Assembly (NCBI GenBank): GCA_027493935.1
Contig: JAOSJV010000001.1
Location: forward strand, 2,650,515 to 2,714,514
Direction of reading: 5' to 3'
Source of the DNA: Burkholderiales bacterium
GTDB taxonomy: Bacteria > Pseudomonadota > Gammaproteobacteria > Burkholderiales > SG8-39
Length of the DNA: 64,000 nt
Part shown: piece after piece, positions 17,928 through 26,786 of the stretch
Layout: each line of letters opens with the position of its first letter
How positions within the stretch are numbered: position 1 is the first letter of the stretch
Notes under the pieces: generated by a model
Databases searched by the model: none
The model's input: the letters and a program-made list of their open reading frames with translations, nothing else
Told to the model about the DNA's origin: nothing
Made by a program: the position numbers and the translations under genes

Positions 17928-19091
17928 TTACCGCCTGCTCTCCATCGACCACTTGTAGATGTTGTTGCGCTGGATCGCGGACGAGCCGCCGATGATCGGC
18001 ATAAGCAGCGCATCCCGGACATATCGCTCGACGTCGAAATCCTTCACGTAGCCGTACGCTCCGAGAATCGTCTGGCTTTCGAGCGCGATCGACTTCGCAA
18101 CCTCCGCGACGAAGAGCTTCGCCATCGACGTCTCGGACCCGCAGGGAACGTGGCGGTCCGCCAGCCACGCGGCGTGGTACAGCATCAACCTGGCCGCGTG
18201 CAGGCTGGTCTTCATGTCGGCGAGCTTGTGCCGGACGGACTGGTAGGAAGCGATCTTCTCGCCGAACTGCGTCCTTTGGTGTGCGTACGCCCAGGCGTCG
18301 TCCAGCGCCGCCTGAGCGATCCCGACGCCCATTGCCGCGACTTCCAGCTTCTCTACGTCCAGGCCGATGCCCATGATCATCGACCAGCCCTGGTTCCAGC
18401 CCGCCTCGCCGCCCACGAGATTCCCGGCCGGCACTTCCACTTCGTCGAACGCGACGTCGGTCGTGGCGGCCCCCTTCATGCCGAGACTCTCGATGGTGGA
18501 GATCGTCACGCCCGGCGCCGTCGGCGGGATGAGCACGATCGAGAGATTGCGATGCCGGTCCTCTTTCGCACCGGTGCGGACCAGCGTGTAGATGTAGTCG
18601 CTAATCGCGGCACCGGAGCAGAAGCGCTTTGCGCCGCTCACCACGATCTTATCTCCGGCCCGTCGCGCGTGGGTCCTGACACTCGCGAGGTCCGCCCCGA
18701 CGTCCGGCTCCGTCCACCCGTACGCGAAGATCAGCGACCCGTCGACCACCCGAGGCAGCAACTCCCGCTTCTGCCCCTCGGAACCGCAGTCGACGAGGTT
18801 CATTCCTGCATAGCACGCCGACATGATGTAGGGCACCGCGACGGCCAAGCTACGCCTCGAAAGCTCCTCGACGACCACCATCGTCGCGACGATGTCACGG
18901 CCAGATCCGCCGTACTCCTCCGGGATCGTGAGACCCATCACACCCAGCGCGGCGAGCTTCGCGAACACCTCCCGCGGAAAGTGGTTCTCCGCGTCCCAAC
19001 GCGCCGCGTCGCTTCGGGGCATTTCCTTTGCCACGAAGCGACGCAGTGAATTCCGCAGCTGCACGATATGGTCCGGCTCGGTGAAATCCAT
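17928..19091 (-). CDS. Acyl-CoA dehydrogenase without the usual catalytic Glu position
   Basis: 387 residues, standard three-domain FAD flavoprotein: N-terminal helices, mid-domain with FAYGWTEPDVGADLAS, and C-terminal helical domain with QRTQFGEKIASYQSVRHKLA. The usual catalytic site motif YEGTxE reads IIGGSSAIQ here, so the common glutamate is Gly. A glutamate in GLDVEKLEVAAMG aligns with the alternative catalytic position known from isovaleryl-CoA dehydrogenase (DLERL), so activity on a branched or unusual acyl-CoA is plausible. Start ATG 19091 follows AAGGA. It lies last in the leftward run after the enoyl-CoA hydratase. Confidence 0.87.
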   Translation of the reverse strand: MDFTEPDHIVQLRNSLRRFVAKEMPRSDAARWDAENHFPREVFAKLAALGVMGLTIPEEYGGSGRDIVATMVVVEELSRRSLAVAVPYIMSACYAGMNLVDCGSEGQKRELLPRVVDGSLIFAYGWTEPDVGADLASVRTHARRAGDKIVVSGAKRFCSGAAISDYIYTLVRTGAKEDRHRNLSIVLIPPTAPGVTISTIESLGMKGAATTDVAFDEVEVPAGNLVGGEAGWNQGWSMIMGIGLDVEKLEVAAMGVGIAQAALDDAWAYAHQRTQFGEKIASYQSVRHKLADMKTSLHAARLMLYHAAWLADRHVPCGSETSMAKLFVAEVAKSIALESQTILGAYGYVKDFDVERYVRDALLMPIIGGSSAIQRNNIYKWSMESRR

Positions 19092-19123
19092 CTCTGTTCC
19101 TTCGCGTCGACGCCTGGGGAACT

Positions 19124-19993
19124 TCACCGTCCACGGAAGACGGGCTTTCGCTTCTCCCGAAACGCGTTTATCGCCTCCTGGTGGTCACCGGTTGCGTTCG
19201 ACAGCGCTTCGTAGGCGAGTGAAGCATCCATGATCGAATGCGCAAGCTGCTTGAGCCCGATGTTCACGGACATCTTCGTCCAGCGGATCGCCTTGACCGC
19301 CCCCTTGGACAACCGCGCGGCAAATGCGGCGACGGCCGCATCGAGCTCCTCCCCGGGCACCGCGTGGTTGATCAATCCTATGCGCTCCGCATCCCTGGCT
19401 GCAATCAGGTCGCCCGTCATCAGGTACTCCTTCGCCCTGGCGTAGCCCACCAGCTGCGGCCAGATGACCGCGCCGCCGTCCCCGGCGACGAACCCGACAC
19501 TCACGTGCGGATCGCCGATCTTCGCATGCTCCGCGGCGAAAATCACATCGCAAAATAGCGCCAGCGTCGCACCGAGCCCAGTCGCGTGGCCGTTGACCTT
19601 CGCGATGACCGGCTTCTCGCAGTCGAGGAGGGAGAAGACGATTGCCTTGCCCTCGCGCGCGGTCCGCTCGAACGCTCCGGGGTCGTCGACCAGCGTTTGC
19701 ATCCACTCGATGTCGCCACCGGCGCAGAACGCGCGGCCGGCGCCGCTCAGCACGACGACGTCCGAGTCCGGGTCCACGGAGCAGTCCACGAACAGCCTCG
19801 CAAGCTCGGTGTGCATGGTCTCATCGACGGCGTTCAGGCTTTGCGGGCGATTGAGGGTCGCGTAGAGAATGCGTCCACTGCGCTCAAGCGAGATTGCGCG
19901 ATAGCTGGATAGGTCCAAGGTTGTCTCCGGTTGCCGGGGCCCGGTGCGGATTGTGGGTTCACAGATGACAGCACACTGCTTCCGGCGACGCAC
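19124..19993 (-). CDS. Enoyl-CoA hydratase/isomerase family protein
   Basis: Crotonase-fold protein of 264-289 residues. Seen: RPQSLNAVDETMHTEL, the oxyanion-hole segment SGAGRAFCAGGDIEWM, NGHATGLGATLALFCDVIFA with the second oxyanion-hole glycine, and KIGDPHVSVGFVAGDGGAVI. It would hydrate or isomerise enoyl-CoA in a beta-oxidation-like route together with the adjacent acyl-CoA dehydrogenase. Family N-termini begin near LDLSSYRAI, so a TTG at 19918 with CGGAGAC upstream is as likely as the ATG at 19993. Just downstream of the TRAP genes on the same strand. Confidence 0.87.
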   Translation of the reverse strand: MRRRKQCAVICEPTIRTGPRQPETTLDLSSYRAISLERSGRILYATLNRPQSLNAVDETMHTELARLFVDCSVDPDSDVVVLSGAGRAFCAGGDIEWMQTLVDDPGAFERTAREGKAIVFSLLDCEKPVIAKVNGHATGLGATLALFCDVIFAAEHAKIGDPHVSVGFVAGDGGAVIWPQLVGYARAKEYLMTGDLIAARDAERIGLINHAVPGEELDAAVAAFAARLSKGAVKAIRWTKMSVNIGLKQLAHSIMDASLAYEALSNATGDHQEAINAFREKRKPVFRGR

Positions 19994-20000
19994 GGTTGGC

Positions 20001-21320
20001 TCAACCGAGCAATCTCGTCAATCCCGGAAACGCGATGATCAGGAGCGTGACGAGCAGCATCATTGCCGCGAACGGAAGCGCACCGATGAAGATGTCGGCG
20101 GTCGAGATCCGCTCGTCGTTTAGTGTGCTCTTGATCACGAACACGGCGATCCCGATCGGCGGCGTGAGCAGACCGACCTCAACCACGATCGTGGTGATGA
20201 CGCCGAACCATACGAGATCGATACCGGCGGCGTTCAACAGGGGCAGATAGATCGGCACAGCGATCAGCAGGATGGAGATCGAATCCATGATGGTGCCGAG
20301 CAGCAGCACCACGAGAATGTAGCTGGCGATCAAGGTGCTGCGTTCGAGCCCGGCGGTCGTCACCCATGACTCGAGGTGATTCGGGATTCCGGACAGGCCG
20401 AGCGTCGCGCTATACATTCCGGCGGAGATGATCACGAACGAGATCGACGCGGTGATGTGCCCGGTGTCCACCGTGACGGTCCAGAACGACTTCCACGTGA
20501 AGCGCTTCTTTGCGATCGCCATGACCAGCGCTCCGAGCGCACCGACCGCACCGGCCTCGGTTGGCGTGAATATCCCGCCATAGATCCCGCCGATGACGAC
20601 CGTCACAAGCGCCACGATGGGGGTCAGGCGCCGCACTGCCTCGCGAACGTTGATGTCGTCCTCGGCTTCGCCGGCGCGGGCCACCGTCACCTTGCCGCCG
20701 ACCCGTGCCGGCCACAATGTCCCGTAGATGAAGATAAGCACGCTGTAGCCGAGCGCAAGCAGCAGCCCGGGCACCACTGCGGCCAAGAAGAGCGCGCCTA
20801 CGGAGCGCTCGACGATAAACGCGTATACGATGAGCAGGATGCTCGGCGGGATGAGCATGCCGAGCACTGAGCTGCCCGCCACGACACCCACCGCGAACCT
20901 GGGGTTGTAGCCGTAACGGAGCATCTCCGGGACCGCGATCTTGGTGAACACCGAGGCCGACGCGATGCTCACGCCGGTGATCGCCGCGAACACCGCGTTC
21001 GCGGCGACAGTCGCCAGCGCGAGCCCGGCGAGAATCTTCTTGAGATAGTGATTGGCAACTTCGAACAGCTCACGCGCGACGTCGGACGACGTGACGAGCA
21101 GCCCCATCAGCACGAACAGGGGGATGACAGCGAATTCCTGGCTGGCGATTGTCTCGGCCGACTTGATCGCCAACAGCTGGCTCGCCACGTTGAAGTTGCC
21201 GCTGATCACCCAGGCGCCGCCGAACGAGACCAGCATCAGCACCACGGGCACGTACATGCCGACGTACACCAGCAGCACAATCAGTACGATCGAGACGATT
21301 CCGACTGTCAACCCGTCCAT
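20001..21320 (-). CDS. TRAP transporter large permease (DctM type)
   Basis: 439 residues, about 12 membrane segments. Seen: MGLLVTSSDVARELFEVANH, the signature GSSVLGMLIPPSILLIVYAF, GIFTPTEAGAVGALGALVMA and VVEVGLLTPPIGIAVFVIKS. It forms the sodium-driven translocation subunit of a tripartite ATP-independent transporter for an organic acid. Start ATG 21320; the longer open frame to 22025 overlaps the small permease and is not coding. It is 23 bases after the small permease and belongs to one operon with it and the binding protein. Confidence 0.93.
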   Translation of the reverse strand: MDGLTVGIVSIVLIVLLVYVGMYVPVVLMLVSFGGAWVISGNFNVASQLLAIKSAETIASQEFAVIPLFVLMGLLVTSSDVARELFEVANHYLKKILAGLALATVAANAVFAAITGVSIASASVFTKIAVPEMLRYGYNPRFAVGVVAGSSVLGMLIPPSILLIVYAFIVERSVGALFLAAVVPGLLLALGYSVLIFIYGTLWPARVGGKVTVARAGEAEDDINVREAVRRLTPIVALVTVVIGGIYGGIFTPTEAGAVGALGALVMAIAKKRFTWKSFWTVTVDTGHITASISFVIISAGMYSATLGLSGIPNHLESWVTTAGLERSTLIASYILVVLLLGTIMDSISILLIAVPIYLPLLNAAGIDLVWFGVITTIVVEVGLLTPPIGIAVFVIKSTLNDERISTADIFIGALPFAAMMLLVTLLIIAFPGLTRLLG

Positions 21321-21343
21321 GGCTTGTCGCCCCCGCGCGAACC

Positions 21344-21892
21344 TCAAGTCCGCGGCAGCAAGGCGCGCAGGTCGCCGAATGCGAGCACCAGGAACTGCAG
21401 GACCATGATGACCGATCCGAACAGGATCGTCAGCTCGATCGGCCACGTCGACATCACGAACGATCCGACGTTCCCCTTGTAGTAGTCGCCGTCCCACGCC
21501 GCGATGAACCGCGCGTAGGCGACCCGCACGATGAAGGCGAAGAGCACCGCGCCAGTGACGTTGAAGAGCAGCCAGAGCGTTGTGGCGACGCGCGGGAAGT
21601 TCGCGCTCAGGTAGGACAGCACGCCGTCCGACTGCATGAAGCGCCCGACCCGCAAGGTGTGTCCGACCTGCAGGAAGACGATGATCACGATACCCGCCTC
21701 GCTGAGCTCGACCACGCCGGGAATCGGATTGTTGAAGAGGTTGCGCCCGGCCACGTCGAGGTCGATCAGGACCATCAGGCCGATGATCAGCAGGGTCCCG
21801 ACGTTGTTCATCCACTCGACGAGCGTGTCGAAGAGCGGGACGCGGACGCCTCGTCCCGCCTTTGGCACGCTCCGGTCGTCGAGTGTGGTCAT
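21344..21892 (-). CDS. TRAP transporter small permease (DctQ type)
   Basis: 182 residues with four predicted membrane helices, including VGTLLIIGLMVLIDLDVAGR, VVELSEAGIVIIVFLQVGHT and TLWLLFNVTGAVLFAFIVRV. This matches the DctQ family. It links the periplasmic binding protein to the large permease. Order on the minus strand is binding protein, small permease, large permease, with 18- and 23-base gaps. Confidence 0.9.
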   Translation of the reverse strand: MTTLDDRSVPKAGRGVRVPLFDTLVEWMNNVGTLLIIGLMVLIDLDVAGRNLFNNPIPGVVELSEAGIVIIVFLQVGHTLRVGRFMQSDGVLSYLSANFPRVATTLWLLFNVTGAVLFAFIVRVAYARFIAAWDGDYYKGNVGSFVMSTWPIELTILFGSVIMVLQFLVLAFGDLRALLPRT

Positions 21893-21910
21893 GTAGCGCC
21901 CCGCAGGGTG

Positions 21911-23005
21911 CTACTTGCGGTCCCAGTGCCGGGCGATCGGCTGCTTGTTGTCCCGCATGATGTCCATGTAGGCCTTCAGCGCCTCGTTGCCTGGGAATCC
22001 GCGCTTGTCCGCATCGTCGGCCCACTCCTTGGCGATGTTCGGCAGGGCCGCGGCCCAGCGCTGCCGCTCCCCATCACTCATTTCGACGATCGTTCCGCCC
22101 TGCGCTTTGCACGCGTCGAGTCCCTTGGAATCGCCCGCGGTGGCCTGCCGTGCAAGCTCATCGCGATAGCGCGCGGTGACATCCTTCATCACGGTCCTCA
22201 CCTCGTCCGGCAGGCCGTTCCAGGTGCGCTTGTTCGCGGCGACTGCGAACGACGTCACCGCCCCCATGCTCAGCTTGAGGAAGTAGGGCCCGGCCTCGCA
22301 CAGCTTGAAGGCGCCGACTGCATCGCCCCAGGCGAGCATCCCGTCGGACACGCCCGACTTGGTGTCGCTGTAGAACTTGGTCAACGCGCTCGGCACGCCG
22401 GTCGCTCCGATCCCCTCGACCCAGCGCAGGTTCAGGCCGGCGCCGGCGATCTTCTTGCCCTTGAGATCATCGATGGTCTTGATCGGCGCCCTGCTCAGCA
22501 CCGCGTAGTTCGGCACCGACCCCATGTATCCCAGCAGAACCATGTTGTAGCGGTCCCAGTTATCGCGCCACTTCGGGAATTTCGCCGCGAGAGCGTCGTA
22601 GGTCCGCGCGTTAAGCGCCGCATCGGTGGAGACGAACGGCGTCACGAACGAGATACTCTCCAGCGGGAACTTGTCGGCGTGAAACGCCGTGACGACCAGC
22701 CCGATGTCGCCGAGTCCCTGCTGCACGCCGTCGAGTTCCCCGCGCGGTTTGACTACCGTCCCGAACGCCTCGGTGTAGACGATGTTGTAGGCGCCCTTCT
22801 CCGCCAGCCGGCGGTTCACCTCGGGCATCCAGTACTCCTTGAACACCCTGACCCACGCGGCGTTGGGGGCATATCCGGACAGCACCGTAAGCTTGATGTC
22901 CTTCGCTGCCAGTGCCGCGGTCGACGCGCTGGCCAGCGCGGCGGCAAGACCGGCCGCGGCCGCCTTGCTCCAAAGCCTGTTGCGAGAGTTCCCGGTTGGT
23001 TTCAT
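21911..23005 (-). CDS. TRAP transporter substrate-binding protein (DctP type)
   Basis: 364 residues with a clear signal peptide: a positively charged start, a hydrophobic AAAAGLAAALASASTAAL stretch and an ALAAKD cleavage region near residue 34. The mature part has DctP-family features: KEYWMPEVNRRLAEKGAYNI, GDIGLVVTAFHADKFPL, FYSDTKSGVSDGMLAWGDAV and VAANKRTWNGLPDEVRTVMK. It captures the substrate in the periplasm. It is about 110 bases downstream of the lipoyl gene on the same strand, so uptake may be co-expressed with the E1 enzyme. Confidence 0.9.
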   Translation of the reverse strand: MKPTGNSRNRLWSKAAAAGLAAALASASTAALAAKDIKLTVLSGYAPNAAWVRVFKEYWMPEVNRRLAEKGAYNIVYTEAFGTVVKPRGELDGVQQGLGDIGLVVTAFHADKFPLESISFVTPFVSTDAALNARTYDALAAKFPKWRDNWDRYNMVLLGYMGSVPNYAVLSRAPIKTIDDLKGKKIAGAGLNLRWVEGIGATGVPSALTKFYSDTKSGVSDGMLAWGDAVGAFKLCEAGPYFLKLSMGAVTSFAVAANKRTWNGLPDEVRTVMKDVTARYRDELARQATAGDSKGLDACKAQGGTIVEMSDGERQRWAAALPNIAKEWADDADKRGFPGNEALKAYMDIMRDNKQPIARHWDRK

Positions 23006-23117
23006 TTCAGTCGCTCCTCTTGTTGGTCAAATTCCGCCGTCCGGCGCTCCGGACGGTCGGGGATCTCCACTTCGTGCTCGCATTCGCATAAGGTGCCGAG
23101 TCGCATGCCGGCGGCAC

Positions 23118-23360
23118 CTATGCGCTGGCATCCACGACGCACACCGCGTCGCCCACTTTGACCTCTCTCCCCGACGCCGCCACCACCTCGAGCAGCGTGC
23201 CAGCGCACGGTGCCTCGATCTCGGAGGTGACCTTCTCGGTCTCGATGTCGTAGAGCGGCTCGCCCTTGGAAAACGCCTCGCCTGGTGCCTTGTGCCACTT
23301 GACGATCGTGGCCTCCTCCATGTTCATGCCGAACATCGGCAGCTTGAGCGTCACCTTCAC
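23118..23360 (-). CDS. Free-standing biotinyl/lipoyl carrier domain
   Basis: 80 residues only. It is a single lipoyl/biotinyl hammerhead fold with the modifiable lysine in YDIETEKVTSEIEAPC and the second hairpin CAGTLLEVVAASGREVKVGD. DIETEK is typical of lipoyl rather than biotinyl domains. No E2 catalytic domain, peripheral subunit-binding domain or E3 is encoded beside it. It overlaps the E1 beta gene by four bases, so it must serve this E1 pair, perhaps with an E2/E3 from elsewhere or as a shuttle carrier similar to GcvH. Confidence 0.88.
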   Translation of the reverse strand: MKVTLKLPMFGMNMEEATIVKWHKAPGEAFSKGEPLYDIETEKVTSEIEAPCAGTLLEVVAASGREVKVGDAVCVVDASA

Positions 23361-24352
23361 CCGCCTCTCCCGTCGACAACGGCGCTCTCCACTGCGGCGA
23401 TGATCTGCGCCTCGTCCGGAAGGACCGCCTTTTCCAGGTGCGGCGCATAGGGTATTGCCACGTCCGGCACGGTCACGCGCTTGATCGGCGCCTTCAGCGC
23501 GGCGAACGCCTGGTCGGCCGCCCGCGCCGCGATCTCGCTCGCGGCGCTGCAGGTCGACCTCGCCTCGTCCACAACGACCAGGCGACCGGTCTTGCGAACC
23601 GACGAAAGGATCGTCCGCTCGTCGAGCGGGAACAACGTTCTGGGGTCGATGACTTCCGCGTCCATGCCCGACTTCGCCAGGTGATCGGCGGCCCGCAAAG
23701 CATGGCGAACCATCGCCCCGATCGCCACCACGGTCACGTCGGTGCCCGCCCGCTTGACATCGGCGCGACCGAGCGGCACCAGCACATCGCCGTCCGGGAC
23801 TTCACCCTGCTCTCCGCCGCGCCGCGCCGGCTGCAGAAACACCACCGGGCTGTCGTCGCGGATCGCCGACTTGAGCATCCCCTTGGCGTCGGCGGGCGTG
23901 CTGGGAACCGCCACCTTGATCCCGCCGAGATTCATCAGCATCGGGTACGGAACATCGGAGTGCTGCGCGCCGACCGAGCGTCCCGCCCCGTACACTGCCA
24001 TGTAGACGAGGGGAAGCGTCACCTGTCCGGCCGACATATAGTGCAGCTTGGCCGCCTGGTTCGCGATCGCATCGAGCCCGGTGTACAGGAAGTTCCCGTA
24101 CATCAGATGGCAGATCGGGCGGTACCCGGCCGCCGCCGCGCCCACCGCCATCCCGGTCATCGCGGCCTCGCATATCGGCGTGTCGCGCACGCGCTCGGTG
24201 CCGAAGCGATCCGCAAGTCCGCGCGTGTCGCCGAAGAGGCTCATGCCGACGTCCTCGCCGAAGAGGATAACCTTGGCGTCCCGCTCCAACTCTTCGGCGA
24301 GTGCCTCGTTCACTGCCTGGATCATTCGTTTGCGCGACATGACCGGCCTCAT
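23357..24352 (-). CDS. 2-oxoacid/acetoin dehydrogenase-type E1 beta subunit
   Basis: About 330 residues, transketolase-like pyrimidine and C-terminal domains. Seen: MIQAVNEALAEELERDAKVI, LFGEDVGMSLFGDTRG, RVRDTPICEAAMTGMAVGAA with the catalytic glutamate, and QPARRGGEQGEVPDGD. Start ATG 24352 overlaps the alpha-subunit stop as ATGA; ATG 24340 is an alternative. With the alpha subunit it decarboxylates a 2-oxo acid, or cleaves an acetoin-like hydroxyketone, using TPP and passes the acyl group to the adjacent lipoyl domain. The exact substrate is unknown. Confidence 0.9.
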   Translation of the reverse strand: MRPVMSRKRMIQAVNEALAEELERDAKVILFGEDVGMSLFGDTRGLADRFGTERVRDTPICEAAMTGMAVGAAAAGYRPICHLMYGNFLYTGLDAIANQAAKLHYMSAGQVTLPLVYMAVYGAGRSVGAQHSDVPYPMLMNLGGIKVAVPSTPADAKGMLKSAIRDDSPVVFLQPARRGGEQGEVPDGDVLVPLGRADVKRAGTDVTVVAIGAMVRHALRAADHLAKSGMDAEVIDPRTLFPLDERTILSSVRKTGRLVVVDEARSTCSAASEIAARAADQAFAALKAPIKRVTVPDVAIPYAPHLEKAVLPDEAQIIAAVESAVVDGRGG

Positions 24353-25379
24353 GCGAGCATGTGCGCGAACGCCGAGCTCTCGGTCGGCAAGGGGTCGGCG
24401 GACGCCTGCGCGTACGCAGCGGCGACGGCCTCCGCGACTTCTGCGTCGATGGCGTCCAGTTCCCGTTGCGTGGCCGTCCCGGATCCCGTCAGCTGGGTCG
24501 CGAAGCGAAATAGGGGATCGCAGGCCATCCATTCGCCGATTTCCGCGTCTTCGCGGTAGGCGCGTGACAGAAAGCTCTGCTCGGTCTCAACGTGCCCGCG
24601 GATTCGGTAGGTGCGCGCCTCGATGAGCGATGGTCCTGAGCCGGCACGCGCACGCCTCACCGCCTCACCAGCAGTCTCCCACACCGCCTCGACGTCGTTT
24701 CCGTCCAGCGCGTGGCCGGGCACTCCGAACGGTTCTCCGCGCGTTGCGATCGCGCCGGCGGTCACGTCCGCGGTCGGCGAGAACTCGGCGAAGCCGTTGT
24801 TCTCGCACACCAGGATCAGCGGCAACCGCCATAGTGCCGCGACGTTGAGCACTTCGGCGACGACACCCTGGCTCGCGGCCCCATCGCCGAAGAACGCGAC
24901 TGCGACGGCGCACGCCCGATCCAGCTGCGCCGCAAGCGCCGCGCCAGCGGCGATGCCGATCCCCCGCCGACGATGCCGTTGGCACCGAGAATCCCGCGCG
25001 CGAAATCGGCAACGTGCATCGAGCCGCCCTTGCCGCGGCAGACGCCGGTCGCACGGCCGAGGATCTCGGCCAGCATCGCCCGTGGATCACCGTTCTTGGC
25101 GAGGAAATGACCGTGCCCCCGGTGCGTGCTCGTGATCCAGTCGGCGTCGCTCAAGTGCGCACAGACCCCCGCCGCTACGGCCTCCTGGCCGATGCAGAGG
25201 TGGACTGCGCCGGGAATATCCCCGGACGTGACCAGCTCGCCGATCAGCTCCTCGATTCTGCGGATCAGACGCATCCGCCGGTATAGGTCGAGCTTGCCGG
25301 TACGCTGCAGGGTGTCGGCTCGGCGCGTGGGCATTGACGGATCGGCCGTCTGTATGGGCGCTTTCTGTTGGCGCGGCAT
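24349..25379 (-). CDS. 2-oxoacid/acetoin dehydrogenase-type E1 alpha subunit (frameshifted)
   Basis: About 343 residues after correction. Seen: LIRRIEELIGELVTSGDIPG, HLCIGQEAVAAGVCAHL, STHRGHGHFLAKN, GKGGSMHVADFARG, and the TPP motif FFGDGAASQG running to VCENNGFAEF. One G is missing in the run at 24961-24965; adding it restores GIVGGGIGIAAGAAL and joins the halves. Start ATG 25379 or 25334. This is the first gene of a leftward set E1 alpha, E1 beta, lipoyl domain, then the TRAP genes. Confidence 0.85.
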
Positions 25380-25537
25380 CGTCGCGTTCGATCGGTCTCG
25401 CCGCGATTCGACTCGCCCAGCGGCCGCCCGCGGCGTGCCCAGCGATCTGTCGAAGCCCGAGCGAGGGATCCGGGCAACGCGCATGGATCAGGCCTGCCCG
25501 CAGGCGACTCCAAGCAAAGAGCGAGCAGCGCTTTGCG

Positions 25538-26458
25538 TCAGCCCATGCTGGCGAGCAGGTTCTTGAGCCAGGCGGCCTGCACCCTGCCCACCTTGGCGAG
25601 GTGGTCGCGGTTGGTGTACAGGCTCATGTGATCGACGCCCGAGACCGACACCAGGGTCTTGTTCGGATTGGTGATGGCGTTGAAGGCCTGCATCTCCAGG
25701 TCGGCCGAGGTGATGTTGTCGCCCTTGGCGAGGGTCATCATGGCCGGGGTCTCGACGATGCGCTCGCAGAACGGCGCCACCTTGTACTGCAGCAGCAGCT
25801 CGACCGACTCGATCGTGTTCCAGTGCTCGTGCCGCGGCGCCTCGTTCTTCTTGATCGCCATGAAGCCCGCGTACACGTGCGGAAATGGCCAGCTGGTCAG
25901 CTCCGCGGCCGCGTCCTTCTCCGGGGACATCGGCATCGCGGCGCTCGGCTTGCCGCTGAAGCGCGCGCGCCGGTCCTCGGCGAGCAGCCGGTTGAGCTGC
26001 GCAAAACGCGTCTCGCCGTGCACCCGGCGCATGGTCTGGAAGCCGTCGACCACCGGAATCGTGGAGATCGCGAAGGCCGGACGCGAGTCCAGCGCCGCAG
26101 CGATCAGCACATGCCCGCCGCTGTAGGAGATGCCCCAGATGCCGATGCGCGACTTGTCGATGCCCGCCAGCGTCTCGGCAAAGGAGAACGCGTTGCGGTA
26201 GTCCTCGATCTGGTTCCACGGATTGATGTGCTGGCGCGGCACCCCGCCGCTTTCCCCGAAGCCGCGGTAGTCGAAGCGCAGCGTCGCGCAGCCCAGTTCC
26301 TCGAAGAATTTGCCGTACCAGGGCATCACGATCTCTTTGGTGTAGCACCACCCGCCGGCCATGATCACCAGCGGCACATCGCCGCTCCTGCCCGCCGGGC
26401 GCGTCAGTACGCCCTTGAGCTTGTCACCACAGCTGTTGAACTCGACCGTCTCGGACAT
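25538..26458 (-). CDS. Alpha/beta hydrolase, duplicated copy B
   Basis: 306 residues, identical to copy A except for Lys in place of Thr in the segment FMAIKKNEAPRHEHW, as far as read. The catalytic elements are the same: GISYSGGHV nucleophile elbow, AKGDNIT acid and VDHMSLY histidine. Start ATG 26458 with GGAGGATGGGGT upstream. The near-perfect match shows the duplication is recent or kept uniform by gene conversion. It lies upstream of, but not close to, the E1 alpha gene, with 158 bases between. Confidence 0.85.
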   Translation of the reverse strand: MSETVEFNSCGDKLKGVLTRPAGRSGDVPLVIMAGGWCYTKEIVMPWYGKFFEELGCATLRFDYRGFGESGGVPRQHINPWNQIEDYRNAFSFAETLAGIDKSRIGIWGISYSGGHVLIAAALDSRPAFAISTIPVVDGFQTMRRVHGETRFAQLNRLLAEDRRARFSGKPSAAMPMSPEKDAAAELTSWPFPHVYAGFMAIKKNEAPRHEHWNTIESVELLLQYKVAPFCERIVETPAMMTLAKGDNITSADLEMQAFNAITNPNKTLVSVSGVDHMSLYTNRDHLAKVGRVQAAWLKNLLASMG

Positions 26459-26536
26459 ACCCCATCCTCCTATCGACCGCCCCGACTGCCTCCGCCAAGG
26501 CCCCCAATGTGCCTTCGGCCGCACTTCCCTGTCAAG

Positions 26537-26557
26537 CGAATATTGAACCAGTATTCG
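26537..26557 (-). promoter_or_regulatory. 21-bp palindrome upstream of hydrolase copy B
   Basis: Same palindrome as at 12690-12710, with TTGACA two bases nearer the gene on the minus strand (26530-26535). It is conserved because it lies inside the duplicated block. Candidate operator for a dimeric repressor. Confidence 0.5.
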
Positions 26558-26786
26558 GAAACGGGTAGAGCCGCTGCGAACTGCCTGGGCTCCGGTGGGC
26601 AGCGTCGACGCCGCTCGGCTCGTGCGGTTCGCATCCACTGTGAATCAAGCACTTGAGGCCCGACGTCGTCACGATAGTAGGGCGCGTTGGGCACTCGCAG
26701 ATCCCTGCCGGGCTGCCGTTCCAGTGAACGCGCTTCCCACCGGGTTCGGGCACAGGCCGCCGGTCCGAAAGCGATCGCACGGCCCC

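Larger units (their letters stand above)
25535..26560 (-). repeat. Inverted duplication, copy B (1,026 bp)
   Basis: Reverse complement of 12687-13712. It contains the second hydrolase gene and the same palindrome. The flanks (25534 and below; 26561 and above) share nothing with those of copy A, and no target-site duplication or transposase is attached. The two copies face outward and bracket 11.8 kb. Confidence 0.9.

Noticed and set aside
20001..22025. Apparent 674-residue protein covering the TRAP large permease
   Set aside because: The first about 235 residues are antisense-like, arginine-rich shadow of the small permease; the family start is the ATG at 21320.
25334..26656. Long rightward frame of about 440 residues opposite the hydrolase copy B
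   Set aside because: It is the high-GC antisense shadow of the hydrolase; the same shadow appears opposite copy A.
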